63,665 bases of DNA from Bacillota bacterium (GTDB lineage Bacteria; Bacillota; Clostridia; Acetivibrionales; DTU013), in NCBI GenBank assembly GCA_023411715.1, contig JAEYOM010000081.1:1-63665 (forward strand). Direction: 5' to 3'. A program made the position numbers and the translations under genes. The notes beneath the pieces are model-generated. The model was not told where the DNA came from, ran no database searches, and was given only the letters and a program-made list of their open reading frames with translations. Below, piece by piece: positions 53,786 to 62,774 of this stretch; positions within the stretch are counted from its first letter, which is position 1; each line of letters starts with the position of its first letter.

Positions 53786-54937
53786 TTATGTTCTGCGCCT
53801 GTATACTACTTTCCCTCCGACGACGGTTGCATCAACTTCCATGGCATCATTCAGAACAACCATGTCCGCATCCTTTCCCAAGGCTATAGTACCCTTCTTA
53901 TCGTCGAGCTTGAGGAGGGTTGCCGGATTTGATGTCAAAAGTGGGATTAGCTGTTCCATACTTTTTCCTGTAAACTCCTTAAGATTTCTTAACGCATGGA
54001 TGGCAGTAAGCGTACTGCCCGCCCGTGTACCGTCGCTGATCAGCCTTGCGTCACCATTTACAACTTCAACCTCGCTGGCGCCGACCATATATCTTCCATC
54101 CGCCAGACCTGCTGCAGCCATACTGTCGGTAATTGCAACAACTCTGTCCAAGCCTTTTGCTTTCAGCAGCAGTCTGACTGCTCCGGGATGTAGATGCCTT
54201 CCGTCGCAGATGGCCTCGCAGTATACGTCGCTTTCCAGCACGGCTCCCGCAATAGCGGGAAAATGCTGGTGCATAAGCTTCATTCCGTTGAAGGTATGGG
54301 TCGAAGCAATAGCTCCGTCTCTTATGCAAGCCATGGCAGTATCGTAATCCGCCCCGGAATGGCCGATCGAAACCACTATCCCAAGCTTGCGGAGTGTTCC
54401 GATCATTTCCGGAACTCCCTTGACCTCCGGAGAAACCGTAATATATCTGACACTTCCGCCCGCTGCCTGGAGGTATCTTTCAAGAAGTATCGGATCGGCT
54501 TTTCTAAGAAAACGTTCCGCCATTGCCCCTTTATAATCGGGAGAAAGGAATGGGCCCTCAAGGTGTATCCCCAGTATCCTTGCTCCATCGTACTGGTACT
54601 CCATCGCTTCGCGTATCTGCTTGATTGCCTCTAAAGTTTTTTCCTCGGAATCGGTCGCAATTGAAGCCAGAAAGCCCGTCGTACCCTGCGATGCAAAAAA
54701 TCGGCTGACCGTGATTAGCTCCCCGCTCGATGCCTGATTGACGTCAAAGCCTACAGCCCCATGGGTATGGATATCCATAAAACCGGGAGCGACCAGTTTG
54801 CCGTCAGCGTTAAGCTCATTGAGGGAATCCTTATTGCTATCACCGAATGAAGAAATGACACCATTTCTGATTGTTATGTCGATCTTCTGAAACAAGCCGT
54901 TTATAAGCACTTTACCATCTCTGATATAAAGATCCAT
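53786..54937 (-). CDS. nagA: N-acetylglucosamine-6-phosphate deacetylase
   Basis: About 383 residues from ATG 54937, which follows GAGGGG; the longer reading lacks a site. An amidohydrolase TIM barrel with the NagA set: DIHTHG near residue 55, HLEGPFLSPDYKGA near 125 with the metal-binding Glu, IGHSGADY, STHTFNGMKLMHQHFP (usual THLFNAM) and ITDSMAAAG with the catalytic Asp. Deacetylates N-acetylhexosamine 6-phosphate to the free amine for the SIS enzyme. No N-acetylhexosamine kinase is found in this window, which is a gap in the route. Confidence 0.9.
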   Translation of the reverse strand: MDLYIRDGKVLINGLFQKIDITIRNGVISSFGDSNKDSLNELNADGKLVAPGFMDIHTHGAVGFDVNQASSGELITVSRFFASQGTTGFLASIATDSEEKTLEAIKQIREAMEYQYDGARILGIHLEGPFLSPDYKGAMAERFLRKADPILLERYLQAAGGSVRYITVSPEVKGVPEMIGTLRKLGIVVSIGHSGADYDTAMACIRDGAIASTHTFNGMKLMHQHFPAIAGAVLESDVYCEAICDGRHLHPGAVRLLLKAKGLDRVVAITDSMAAAGLADGRYMVGASEVEVVNGDARLISDGTRAGSTLTAIHALRNLKEFTGKSMEQLIPLLTSNPATLLKLDDKKGTIALGKDADMVVLNDAMEVDATVVGGKVVYRRRT

Positions 54938-55019
54938 ATTAATGCCCCTCAAATGTACAATTTCCCCTTGATAGTGCTTTGAGGCGTTTTTCATACGCTA
55001 CTTTACGCTATCATTTAGG

Positions 55020-55739
55020 TTACCCTGTTATTATCAGATAAATACCGGCGACAGCCATAAAAACGTTTACCAGCTTTTTTACTGTGTCCATCGAGAGCTT
55101 CTTGAACAGACTGATCCCGGCGCCTGTCCCCGCAAGAACTCCTAACATTACAACAGCGCTGTATTTTAATGTCCCGCCGGTCACATTCCCCATGAAAAGA
55201 TGAAGTATCAATATTGAAATCGATGAAAAAATGTAGTACCCCTGCAGCGTAGCATTAAATTCAATTTTATCGTCGGTGACAGACATTAGGTAAATAACTA
55301 TCGGAGGGCCGCCAATACCGAGCATGCCCCCGAAAAAACCACTCAGGCCTCCTGCTATCAAACCGTTGATGCGCGTGGGTCTGATCCTGATTTTACCGTT
55401 AAAAAATATAAAATACGCCGATAAAATCAACAGAAAAATACCCAAAATTCGTCTTAAAAAGACCTCCGTACCTGACATCAGGGTAAAAACTCCGCAGGTG
55501 CTTAATAGGACGGAAGAAATCAAAGGAAACAGCAGCAGCCTGAAATTAATACGTCCGGATAGCCGAAACAGGATATAAATTACCATAATGAAGCCCGTAA
55601 TCAGCTCTACAGCGGAAGCTTGCCTAAAGGGTATAAAAATGGGCCACAAGGCCATAGTCAGGATAGCGTAGCCTATGCCGCTCGATGTTTGAATAAAGCT
55701 GCCTATAGCCGCTATCAGCACTAAATATAGTAAATCCAT
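55020..55739 (-). CDS. TauE/SafE-family anion exporter (second copy)
   Basis: 239 residues with about seven to eight helices. SSGIGYAILTMALWPIFIPFRQA near residue 18 and GGLSGFFGGMLGIGGPPIVIYLM near 130 are the two repeats. It is shorter and not closely similar to the copy at 47257. It lies inside the sugar operon between the fucose-isomerase-like gene and nagA, so a role in moving a substrate or end product of the pathway is likely. Confidence 0.87.
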   Translation of the reverse strand: MDLLYLVLIAAIGSFIQTSSGIGYAILTMALWPIFIPFRQASAVELITGFIMVIYILFRLSGRINFRLLLFPLISSVLLSTCGVFTLMSGTEVFLRRILGIFLLILSAYFIFFNGKIRIRPTRINGLIAGGLSGFFGGMLGIGGPPIVIYLMSVTDDKIEFNATLQGYYIFSSISILILHLFMGNVTGGTLKYSAVVMLGVLAGTGAGISLFKKLSMDTVKKLVNVFMAVAGIYLIITG

Positions 55740-55797
55740 GTAAAAACCCTACTTTCCGGTTTAGCATTGCGACACTATTCAACCGGGGCAAGCGAAA

Positions 55798-57144
55798 TTA
55801 TACTTCAATTACCTCGATGCCGAGCAAACCTGCGATAAACGCCATCCGACCGGCGCAGTCCTCCCATACGATGCTGTAATGATGCGGTATCCCCTCATCA
55901 ATAATCCTTTCAACGATATCGCGGACCGGAGCGGCAGGTTTCACGCTGACCATCGCTCCCTTTGTATAGCGGTCAGCATCCACAGCCTCCCCGCGCAGCA
56001 AAAAGAGTTTGTACTTACCTCCGATATTGCAGAAACGGGCTACTGTTACCCGTCCCGGCTTCAGAGCGCCATAGAAGGCTGTGCCCTGACCCGCCAGCGG
56101 ATGATTGTTCATTGTCACGTCATATTTCGGGTTCATGAGTGATGGCGCCGCATTGCCGCAGTGCCAGTATATCAAAAGGTTTTTGTCCTCATCGATATTG
56201 ATCATATCCGTGATAAAGGCAGGCAGTCCGGTCAGATAATTCTCGACTATCAGTGCAAGTCCGGCATCGACATCGCCCTCGCAGACGATATGGTTGTCTT
56301 CGTCTGCAAGCCTCCCCATGACGGCGCATGGTGTAGTTTTGAGGTTCCCCATTTCGGGCCAGCATTTTAATGTCGCGAAATCGTATCCCTGTTCCTTCAT
56401 AACTTCCTTCAGGGCGAAGTAAAGCCTGGAGTGGTTTTCAAGGTGTCCCTCGGGCAATTGGCCTACTCTGATGGTCTCCGATATCGCTTTCATGTCAGCG
56501 TTGACCTTGTCTTCAGGTATTTGCGCCATTCTGTCGAAAATGACTTTAAGATCGGTCTCTTCCATACGGATCCCGAATGTACGCCTGATAAGCCCCTCGT
56601 CAAAGGAACTGTTATAAAATGCCGTGGGCCTGTATCCAAAAAGGCCCAATACAGTACTTTTCAATTTCTTTATTACCCCATAGGAGTATATGAGATTTTT
56701 CAATTTGGAGACCGCGCGGCTATCCTCCTTACCTCCATAAACAACATAGCCGGTCTGCCCGAGCCTTTTAAGAGAAGCTGAGTTCATGGTAGCCGCCACC
56801 AGCGCGTTTGCGTAAAGTCTCGCATCCTTGGAAAAGGGAGGCTCGTACGGCGCCCATAAAATAATCGGAACCTTAAGTTCTTCGGCCAACGCGCAGGAAA
56901 TATCGTCGCCTGTAAAAGCGCCGTAAAGCATGACAACAATATCCACTGATTCCTTTTTAAATTTCTTGATAGCATCGTCAACCAGCGATGGCGTTGATAC
57001 TATATCATCAGCCTTGACCAGATTGGCCTCCTCGAAATTTTCGGCCATCCACCTGCCATATTCTTCTAATCTCTGTTGGGGAAGCTCCCTGGGCCACCTG
57101 CCCGACAAAGTGGTAACAAAACCTACGTTCAATTTTTCTTTCAT
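55798..57144 (-). CDS. L-fucose/L-arabinose isomerase-family protein
   Basis: 448 residues. N-terminal Rossmann-like domain (VGFVTTLSGRWP, VDIVVMLYGAFTGDD, VPIILWAPYEPPF) and C-terminal ligand domain with LKCWPEMG, PCAVMGRLAD, HCGNAAPSLM and HHYSIVWEDC, matching the layout of fucose- and arabinose-isomerase-like proteins. These use divalent metal to convert aldoses to ketoses. Substrate is not predictable. It follows the aldolase gene and precedes a TauE/SafE transporter. This isomerase does not fit a pure N-acetylhexosamine route. Confidence 0.82.
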   Translation of the reverse strand: MKEKLNVGFVTTLSGRWPRELPQQRLEEYGRWMAENFEEANLVKADDIVSTPSLVDDAIKKFKKESVDIVVMLYGAFTGDDISCALAEELKVPIILWAPYEPPFSKDARLYANALVAATMNSASLKRLGQTGYVVYGGKEDSRAVSKLKNLIYSYGVIKKLKSTVLGLFGYRPTAFYNSSFDEGLIRRTFGIRMEETDLKVIFDRMAQIPEDKVNADMKAISETIRVGQLPEGHLENHSRLYFALKEVMKEQGYDFATLKCWPEMGNLKTTPCAVMGRLADEDNHIVCEGDVDAGLALIVENYLTGLPAFITDMINIDEDKNLLIYWHCGNAAPSLMNPKYDVTMNNHPLAGQGTAFYGALKPGRVTVARFCNIGGKYKLFLLRGEAVDADRYTKGAMVSVKPAAPVRDIVERIIDEGIPHHYSIVWEDCAGRMAFIAGLLGIEVIEV

Positions 57145-57165
57145 AATTACGCCACCATTCCAAAT

Positions 57166-58020
57166 TTAAGCTTTTCCTTCGGAGCCGGACAACCTGATTA
57201 TCTTTTTGATATCGTCAGACAATTTGTTTGAGGCATACTGGGACAATTTCCATGAATGTCCCTGATGGTCCAGTGTTTCCAGTCCCTCGCGATAGTGTTC
57301 GACATACTTGTAGCGGATCTCGGTACCAAAGTTGATCTTGGCCACCCCCATGCCTATCGCATGGCGGATGATATCATCGCCCATTCCGGTGCACCCGTGA
57401 AGGACCAGCGGGATATTGGTCAGCCGGCTCACTTTTTGCAGTACATCCAGATGAATATCAGGTTCACCCCTGTAATATCCATGAGCATTTCCAATTCCTA
57501 CGGCAAGTGAGTCAGGCTGACACAAATTTAAAAATTTCATAACCTGTTCGGGGTCTGCGATATTTTTGTTCTCCATTGCCGCCCCGTTATCATCAAGGCG
57601 TAACAGTTCGCCTATTTCAGCCTCTACGGGAACATCAAAAGCTTTACAGACCTCCAGAACCTTATTGGTCATCCCTGCATTCTCTTCGATAGGTTTCGTC
57701 GATCCATCGATCATAATAGACGTGAATCCGAGCTTAAGCATCTGCATGCATGTTTCGAAGCTGTCGCCGTGGTCAAGATGGATCGCTATTGGAACAGTGA
57801 CATTTTTTGCGCACCATTTCGCAACCTCCACGAACCAGTCGTTTCCTGAAAAACCACCTGTTGAAACATAATGCGCCAGAATTATCGGCGATTTCGTCTC
57901 TTCGGCAGCCATACATACCGCCCTGATAATATCGTAATTACCACCCTGTGTATTGATCGCAGGTATAGCGTATCCATTCTCCCTTGCATCTTTCAGCATC
58001 TCTCTGCTATTAACTAACAT
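57166..58020 (-). CDS. Class II ketose-bisphosphate aldolase
   Basis: 284 residues of the FbaA/GatY/KbaY family. Zinc ligands are visible in IHLDHGDS near residue 85, GNAHGYYRGEP near 180 and VLHGCTGMGDD near 210, with EAEIGEL and the phosphate-binding KINFGTE. Cleaves a ketose bisphosphate into two trioses. Tagatose- and fructose-type specificity differ by few residues and cannot be decided here. First enzymatic gene after the ABC importer. Confidence 0.9.
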   Translation of the reverse strand: MLVNSREMLKDARENGYAIPAINTQGGNYDIIRAVCMAAEETKSPIILAHYVSTGGFSGNDWFVEVAKWCAKNVTVPIAIHLDHGDSFETCMQMLKLGFTSIMIDGSTKPIEENAGMTNKVLEVCKAFDVPVEAEIGELLRLDDNGAAMENKNIADPEQVMKFLNLCQPDSLAVGIGNAHGYYRGEPDIHLDVLQKVSRLTNIPLVLHGCTGMGDDIIRHAIGMGVAKINFGTEIRYKYVEHYREGLETLDHQGHSWKLSQYASNKLSDDIKKIIRLSGSEGKA

Positions 58021-58211
58021 GGATATTCTTCCTTTCGTGAAATCATCGCAGCACAGTCTTTAGTACCTATCCGCGTGAGGACGCATACCGTAAGAATAGC
58101 CCTCTTTCCGGCATTCAAATTGCCTGCCAGGAGACATACTTATCATCCCGGTCGCAATGTACTGTGTGCTAAAGCAGCCGCGCTGCATGCTTGTGAAAAT
58201 AATTTCCGGGA

Positions 58212-59051
58212 TTACCCTTTCACAGCACCTGCAACCAGTCCCTTGATCATATATTTCTGGAATGCAAAGAACAAAATGATCATTGGTATTGTGCCTATTA
58301 TGGAAATCGTATTGATAAGCGACCAGTCGTAGGAAACCTCACCCAGATACCTCATTGAAACTCCGACTGACAGCGTGCGCAGCGCATCTGTCTTTATCAG
58401 GGTAGCGCAGTCAAGGTAATCATCCCACGTGGTCAGGAATGAATAAATGCCTACCGCTACTATACCGGGCTTGACCAGCGGAGTTATGATCCTCAAAAGG
58501 GTCTGCATCCTGGAAGCACCGTCAATATTGGCCGCCTCCTCGATAGCATTGGGAATACCGTCAAAAAAGCTGGCCATTAGTATAACGGCAAAGGGCAGGT
58601 TTTCCGCGATCAACGCAAGTATCAAACCGGGCATCGTATCGATCAGTTTGACATTCCCCATGAGTACGTAAAGTGAAATCATACGGCTGATTACGGGGAA
58701 CATTTGGGATGAGAGCAACGCAGCCAGAATCCATTTGTTCCACCTGAACTTGAACCTGGAGAGCGCATATCCTGAAAAAACTGCTATCAACGTTACAGCC
58801 AATGCGGTCAAGCCCGATACGATAAAGTTATTTTTATAGTATACAAAAAATTGATTATTGGCTGTCAGCAAACTCATATAGCTCTGAATTGTCGGGCTCA
58901 CCGGTATTAAATTCGGAGGAAATTTATATGCCTCCATATTGGTTTTGAATGAGGTAATAAGCACCCAGTAAAGCGGAAAAAGCAGGAATAGTAGAATTAA
59001 CGCCAGCACTGAGTACTTAAGGAGGTTGCCGCCCAATCTTTTTATCTTCAT
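58212..59051 (-). CDS. ABC sugar transporter permease (MalG/UgpE type)
   Basis: 279 residues, six helices. The EAA loop that contacts the ATPase is ANIDGASRMQTLLRIITPLVKPG near residue 165. A MalG-like C-terminus (FFAFQKYMIKGLVAGAVKG) is present. It partners the permease just upstream, 12 bp away. No ATPase gene is in the operon, so a shared multipurpose ATPase (MsmX-like) elsewhere is implied, as is common in Firmicutes. Confidence 0.92.
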   Translation of the reverse strand: MKIKRLGGNLLKYSVLALILLFLLFPLYWVLITSFKTNMEAYKFPPNLIPVSPTIQSYMSLLTANNQFFVYYKNNFIVSGLTALAVTLIAVFSGYALSRFKFRWNKWILAALLSSQMFPVISRMISLYVLMGNVKLIDTMPGLILALIAENLPFAVILMASFFDGIPNAIEEAANIDGASRMQTLLRIITPLVKPGIVAVGIYSFLTTWDDYLDCATLIKTDALRTLSVGVSMRYLGEVSYDWSLINTISIIGTIPMIILFFAFQKYMIKGLVAGAVKG

Positions 59052-59063
59052 TAATTTCCCTCC

Positions 59064-60023
59064 TCAATCGTCTATCTGTGACGAACCGAAAATCTTGTTG
59101 TATAAGAATATGACTATTATCATTAACAGCATCCATACAGTCGTAGTAGCGGCGCCGGAGCCAAGATCATTTGAAACAAATGCCTGGCGGTAGCTCAATA
59201 TGGCAAGAGTCGTAGTTGAATCCGAAGGACCGCCTCCCGTCATCGTCCATATAAGCGGAAATTGTTTAAAATTTGCGATAATGGCCATTGACGTCGTTAC
59301 ATTTATTACGCTTTTAATGAACGGCAAAACTATACTGAAAAAAGTTCTGACCTTTGACGCCCCATCTATCCTTGCTGCTTCCAGCATATCGTCGGGTACA
59401 TTTTGCAAACTGGCCAGCAACAGCAAGGTCGTCAGTGGGATCTGTTTCCATAACGCCGCTATTCCAATACCCAAAAGCGCCGTGCCAGGGCTGTTGAGTA
59501 TTGCAAAATCAGTTAAGCTTCCCCCTGTAAACAAACTTACGATATATTTCAACAATCCGTATTGCGGTTGGAATATCCACATCCATACAAGAGCTGAAAT
59601 AACAGTAGGGACGACCCACGGTGTCATTATGATGCTTCTTAAAAAACGTACGCCTTTTATGTTTGAATTAAGGATCAATGCCAGAACCATTCCAATAAGC
59701 AATTGAACAACAACTACAAAGACAACAAATGAAAGGGTGGCTATGATTGCCCCTCCGAGTTTTGGATCCTGAAAAAGCTTTATATAGTTATTAAAATTGT
59801 TCCATGTTCCGGGTTTTCCCGAGATAAGGTTTCTAACGGTAAAGTCTAAAAAGCTTCTTATAACTGAATCAACAAGCGGTACCAGTATAAACACGAGTGT
59901 CAGAAAAAGCGCGGGAATCATTAGTGCCCCGGAAAATAGGATGTCCACATGTCTCTTTTTCAATTGAATAAACCTATTGGTTACAGCTGGATTTTTCATA
60001 TTTATCCCACTTTCTGTTATCAA
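59064..60023 (-). CDS. ABC sugar transporter permease (MalF/UgpA type)
   Basis: 319 residues with six helices after a short N-terminal segment. EAA loop ARIDGASKVRTFFSIVLPFIKS near residue 220 and MTGGGPSDSTTTLAILSYRQAF near 250 are typical. Forms the heterodimeric pore with the MalG-type protein. Separated from the binding-protein gene by 129 bp containing a strong hairpin. Confidence 0.92.
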   Translation of the reverse strand: MITESGINMKNPAVTNRFIQLKKRHVDILFSGALMIPALFLTLVFILVPLVDSVIRSFLDFTVRNLISGKPGTWNNFNNYIKLFQDPKLGGAIIATLSFVVFVVVVQLLIGMVLALILNSNIKGVRFLRSIIMTPWVVPTVISALVWMWIFQPQYGLLKYIVSLFTGGSLTDFAILNSPGTALLGIGIAALWKQIPLTTLLLLASLQNVPDDMLEAARIDGASKVRTFFSIVLPFIKSVINVTTSMAIIANFKQFPLIWTMTGGGPSDSTTTLAILSYRQAFVSNDLGSGAATTTVWMLLMIIVIFLYNKIFGSSQIDD

Positions 60024-60075
60024 CCGCCAAAAAGGCTAAACTACTTACTATTGATACCGTATTTGCATCTACCCA

Positions 60076-60104
60076 GTGCAAGGGCTCGTCTCAGGCCCTT
60101 GCAC
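60076..60104 (-). promoter_or_regulatory. Intercistronic stem-loop between binding-protein and permease genes
   Basis: GTGCAAGGGC pairs perfectly with GCCCTTGCAC around nine bases, with no strong T-run. Such hairpins after the binding-protein gene usually stabilise its mRNA or partly stop transcription, making the binding protein more abundant than the permeases. Confidence 0.75.
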
Positions 60105-60152
60105 CGGAAGATGAGAGGTTTGACATCTTTATTCTTAATTCTTTAAGCTTAA

Positions 60153-61508
60153 TTATTTGTTGACTAAAGCGCCGGCAGCCTTCTTGAAGCTCGCGATCGC
60201 ATCATCAACACTCTTGCCGCCCAATGTTATATCCTGGGCAAGCTTTGTAAGTTCAAGATTGAAATCATTGAGCTTGGGTATGAATGCAATCTGAGTCGTT
60301 TTTGTAAGCGAATCCGCTGCGCCTTTAGTTATAGGGTTGTTTACGATAACGTCCAGATCCTTCATAGATTCTACGGCGGAATACCCGGGGTCAACCGTCA
60401 GGTACTTGTTAAGCTCGTCTTTTGAAAGAATATATTGTACCAAAAGGTTAGTAGCCTGTCTTTGCTGATCTCCATTGTCCATAGTCATCAAAACGCTTGC
60501 CTGCAGAAGACTCTCGCCTGATCCGCTGCCGCCTGACAAAGGCGCTGCTGATGCCGTAAAATTCTTTGCATCCGGATTGATTGAAGAGACACCATTGAAT
60601 CCCCATGACTGGTCATAGTACATAGCAAGCTGTCCAAGAGCAAAGAGGTTTCTCAGATCCTTTAGTTTTGCATTCTGCGGATTATATCCCTTTTCATTAA
60701 GAAGCCTGAGCATATTGAAAGCATCTTTGAAGCCCTGATTGTCAACATCCATTTTTCCATCCGCTGTAAGGACATTGCCGCCAAAGTTTTTGACCATAGC
60801 GGTCAGTGAAGAACCGGATATCGGGACGGATGCGGTCGTCTGGCCGAATGCATAAACCTTGTTTCCGTCTTTTGTCTTAAGTTTTGAAAGCTTATCAGCC
60901 ATCTGAAGCATCTCATCATAAGTCTTTGGAGGCTTATTTGGATCAAGCCCTGCCTGTGTAAACAGATCCTTGTTGTAATAGAGCAGGAACGGTGAAACAT
61001 TCATTGGTACCGCGTACGGCTTGCCATCTACCTTCATTGCATCCATAATATTCGGGATGATTCCGTTAAGAAAATCCTTATTTACAACGGTATCGACCGG
61101 TACTGAAAGTCCGGCGTCCTGTAAGGTAGGTATCCAGCTGATTTCGCCGAACATCAGGTCGACCTTCTGACCTGAAGCGGCCGTATTTATTACCTGATTG
61201 ACAATTTCACCATAAGGAGCAGTAACGTAGTCAATCTTTATATTAGGGTATTTTTCCTCAAAACCGGATTTTACACCATTCCAAAATTCCGTGTAGCCGG
61301 CTTCGGTCAGAGCGTAATTTGCGAATTCAATGGTTACGTTTCCTGTCGGAACCGGGTCCGCACCTGTCTGAGAACCGGTGCCGGACGATGTAGAAGTCGT
61401 CGAGCTGGTAGTCGATGTCGCCGGATTGTCAGTCGATGTTGTCGATCCGCAGGCTGCCATTGCTAGAACCATGATAGCTGCCAGCAAAATTGCGATAATT
61501 TTTTTCAT
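60153..61508 (-). CDS. ABC sugar-binding lipoprotein (family 1)
   Basis: 451 residues. The signal peptide ends in the lipobox LAMAAC (Cys20). A Ser/Thr-rich linker (residues ~21-50) precedes a MalE/UgpB-like substrate-binding domain (YPNIKIDYVTAPYGEI, YAVPMNVSPFLLYYNKDLF, FALGQLAMYYDQSWGFNGV). It captures the sugar outside the membrane. Start follows AAGGAGG. Promoter region contains the 26-bp palindrome at 61535-61560. Confidence 0.93.
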   Translation of the reverse strand: MKKIIAILLAAIMVLAMAACGSTTSTDNPATSTTSSTTSTSSGTGSQTGADPVPTGNVTIEFANYALTEAGYTEFWNGVKSGFEEKYPNIKIDYVTAPYGEIVNQVINTAASGQKVDLMFGEISWIPTLQDAGLSVPVDTVVNKDFLNGIIPNIMDAMKVDGKPYAVPMNVSPFLLYYNKDLFTQAGLDPNKPPKTYDEMLQMADKLSKLKTKDGNKVYAFGQTTASVPISGSSLTAMVKNFGGNVLTADGKMDVDNQGFKDAFNMLRLLNEKGYNPQNAKLKDLRNLFALGQLAMYYDQSWGFNGVSSINPDAKNFTASAAPLSGGSGSGESLLQASVLMTMDNGDQQRQATNLLVQYILSKDELNKYLTVDPGYSAVESMKDLDVIVNNPITKGAADSLTKTTQIAFIPKLNDFNLELTKLAQDITLGGKSVDDAIASFKKAAGALVNK

Positions 61509-61534
61509 TTCTCTTCCTCCTTAAGTTTTTTGTG

Positions 61535-61560
61535 TTTACAACATCTATAGATGTTGTAAA
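61535..61560. promoter_or_regulatory. 26-bp perfect palindrome, probable LacI operator
   Basis: TTTACAACATCTA is followed directly by its exact reverse complement TAGATGTTGTAAA. It lies 27-52 bp upstream of the binding-protein start codon, between that gene and the LacI gene. Symmetry and place fit an operator for the adjacent LacI protein. Confidence 0.75.
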
Positions 61561-61580
61561 ACTTGGTGATTGCCAATATA

Positions 61581-61594
61581 TACATACGTGTGTA
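61581..61594. promoter_or_regulatory. Second palindromic motif shared with the lacI promoter
   Basis: TACATACGTGTGTA is palindromic except for one symmetric pair. Its core ACGTGTGTA recurs at 62649-62657 just downstream of the lacI promoter, suggesting a site for autoregulation or a second regulator. Confidence 0.45.
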
Positions 61595-61611
61595 CAATAT
61601 GGCGAAAAAAA

Positions 61612-62628
61612 TCACGTGCTCTCTCTCTCGATCAAATTCGTTGTGAAGCAGACCGGATCGGGAATAGTATTTTCCTCAATCATTTGATGAAGCATCTCAA
61701 TTGCCGTTTTGCCGATCTCTTTTCGCTGCATTTCAACAGTTGTAAGTTTAGGGCTGGTATATTGACTAAGGCTGGAATTATCAAAACCTATTACTGATAT
61801 ATCATCCGGCACCTTATACCCCATGGAAATAACGGCCTGCATTCCGATGCAAGCTAACCTGTCGTTTCTGCCGAATACTCCGTCAACCGGAAAACCGTCT
61901 TTGATCCTTTGTTGAATTTTCTCAAATACTTGGGATTCATCAACACAACCGGTAATGATATTTCTATCGGACAGAGCTATACCGCTTTCTTTCATCTGTC
62001 TTATGAAGCCTCGAAATCTGAGATCTGCTTCGGTGCTGAAATTTCCATGCGCACTGAATCTGTCAAGATAAAGAATATTTTTTCTCCCTTTCTTTAACAA
62101 ATGTCTGACGCATTCTTTCGCGCCATTATACAGGCCCGTGTTGATAATTCCTGCGCCGCATATATTGTTATAATCCCTGTTCTGAAGCAGCACAACCGGG
62201 ATCCCTGCGCTGATGAAATGCTGGATATATTCATCGGGAAAACTGATTGAGCTTATGACGATACCATCATATTGTCTGCTTATGATCTGAGAAACAAAAT
62301 CCGCACTGTTACGGTTGGAGCACAATGATATAAGATAACCCCTATCATATGCATATCTGTCCATTTCACTTATGATCTGACTAAAGTGCTCATTTGTTAT
62401 TTGGTCGGCTACGAATATGATGTTGTTGTTGCGCTTACCCTTAAGTGCGCGAGCTATATAATTCGGATGGTAGTTTAGCCTGGCAATTGCCTCTTCAACC
62501 CGTTTCCTCTTTTCCTTATCAACATACCGGTTATTGTTAATAACATAGGAAACTATGGTTGTGCTTACTTTTGCAAGCTCCGCCACATCTGCCCTGGTAA
62601 CTTTTTTGTACCCCCCCACATCGCTCAT
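61612..62628 (-). CDS. LacI-family transcriptional regulator
   Basis: 338 residues, intact. The helix-turn-helix and hinge (VTRADVAELAKVSTTIVSYVINNNRYV ... LNYHPNYIARALKG) are followed by a sugar-binding domain (IIFVADQITNEHFSQIISEMDRYA, DGVFGRNDRLACIGMQ, VIGFDNSSLSQYTSPKLTTVEMQ). It precedes and reads into the sugar operon, which it most likely represses through the palindrome at 61535. Start ATG follows GGGGTGAG. Confidence 0.93.
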   Translation of the reverse strand: MSDVGGYKKVTRADVAELAKVSTTIVSYVINNNRYVDKEKRKRVEEAIARLNYHPNYIARALKGKRNNNIIFVADQITNEHFSQIISEMDRYAYDRGYLISLCSNRNSADFVSQIISRQYDGIVISSISFPDEYIQHFISAGIPVVLLQNRDYNNICGAGIINTGLYNGAKECVRHLLKKGRKNILYLDRFSAHGNFSTEADLRFRGFIRQMKESGIALSDRNIITGCVDESQVFEKIQQRIKDGFPVDGVFGRNDRLACIGMQAVISMGYKVPDDISVIGFDNSSLSQYTSPKLTTVEMQRKEIGKTAIEMLHQMIEENTIPDPVCFTTNLIEREST

Positions 62629-62673
62629 TTTCTCACCCCGGTAGCAACACGTGTGTATATTTTACTATATCAC

Positions 62674-62701
62674 ATTATAGCATAGGCCATTTTTATGTCA
62701 A
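62674..62701 (-). promoter_or_regulatory. Consensus promoter for the lacI gene
   Basis: Perfect TTGACA (62701-62696), 16-base spacer and perfect TATAAT (62679-62674), 46 bp upstream of the start codon. The ACACGTGTGTA motif at 62647-62657 lies just downstream, in position to block transcription. Confidence 0.85.
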
Positions 62702-62774
62702 CAGAATATTTTGGGTTTGAACGCGTTATGTGCTCCAATTTTTTAGACTTCCTCGTCCGGTATCTACAGACTTT

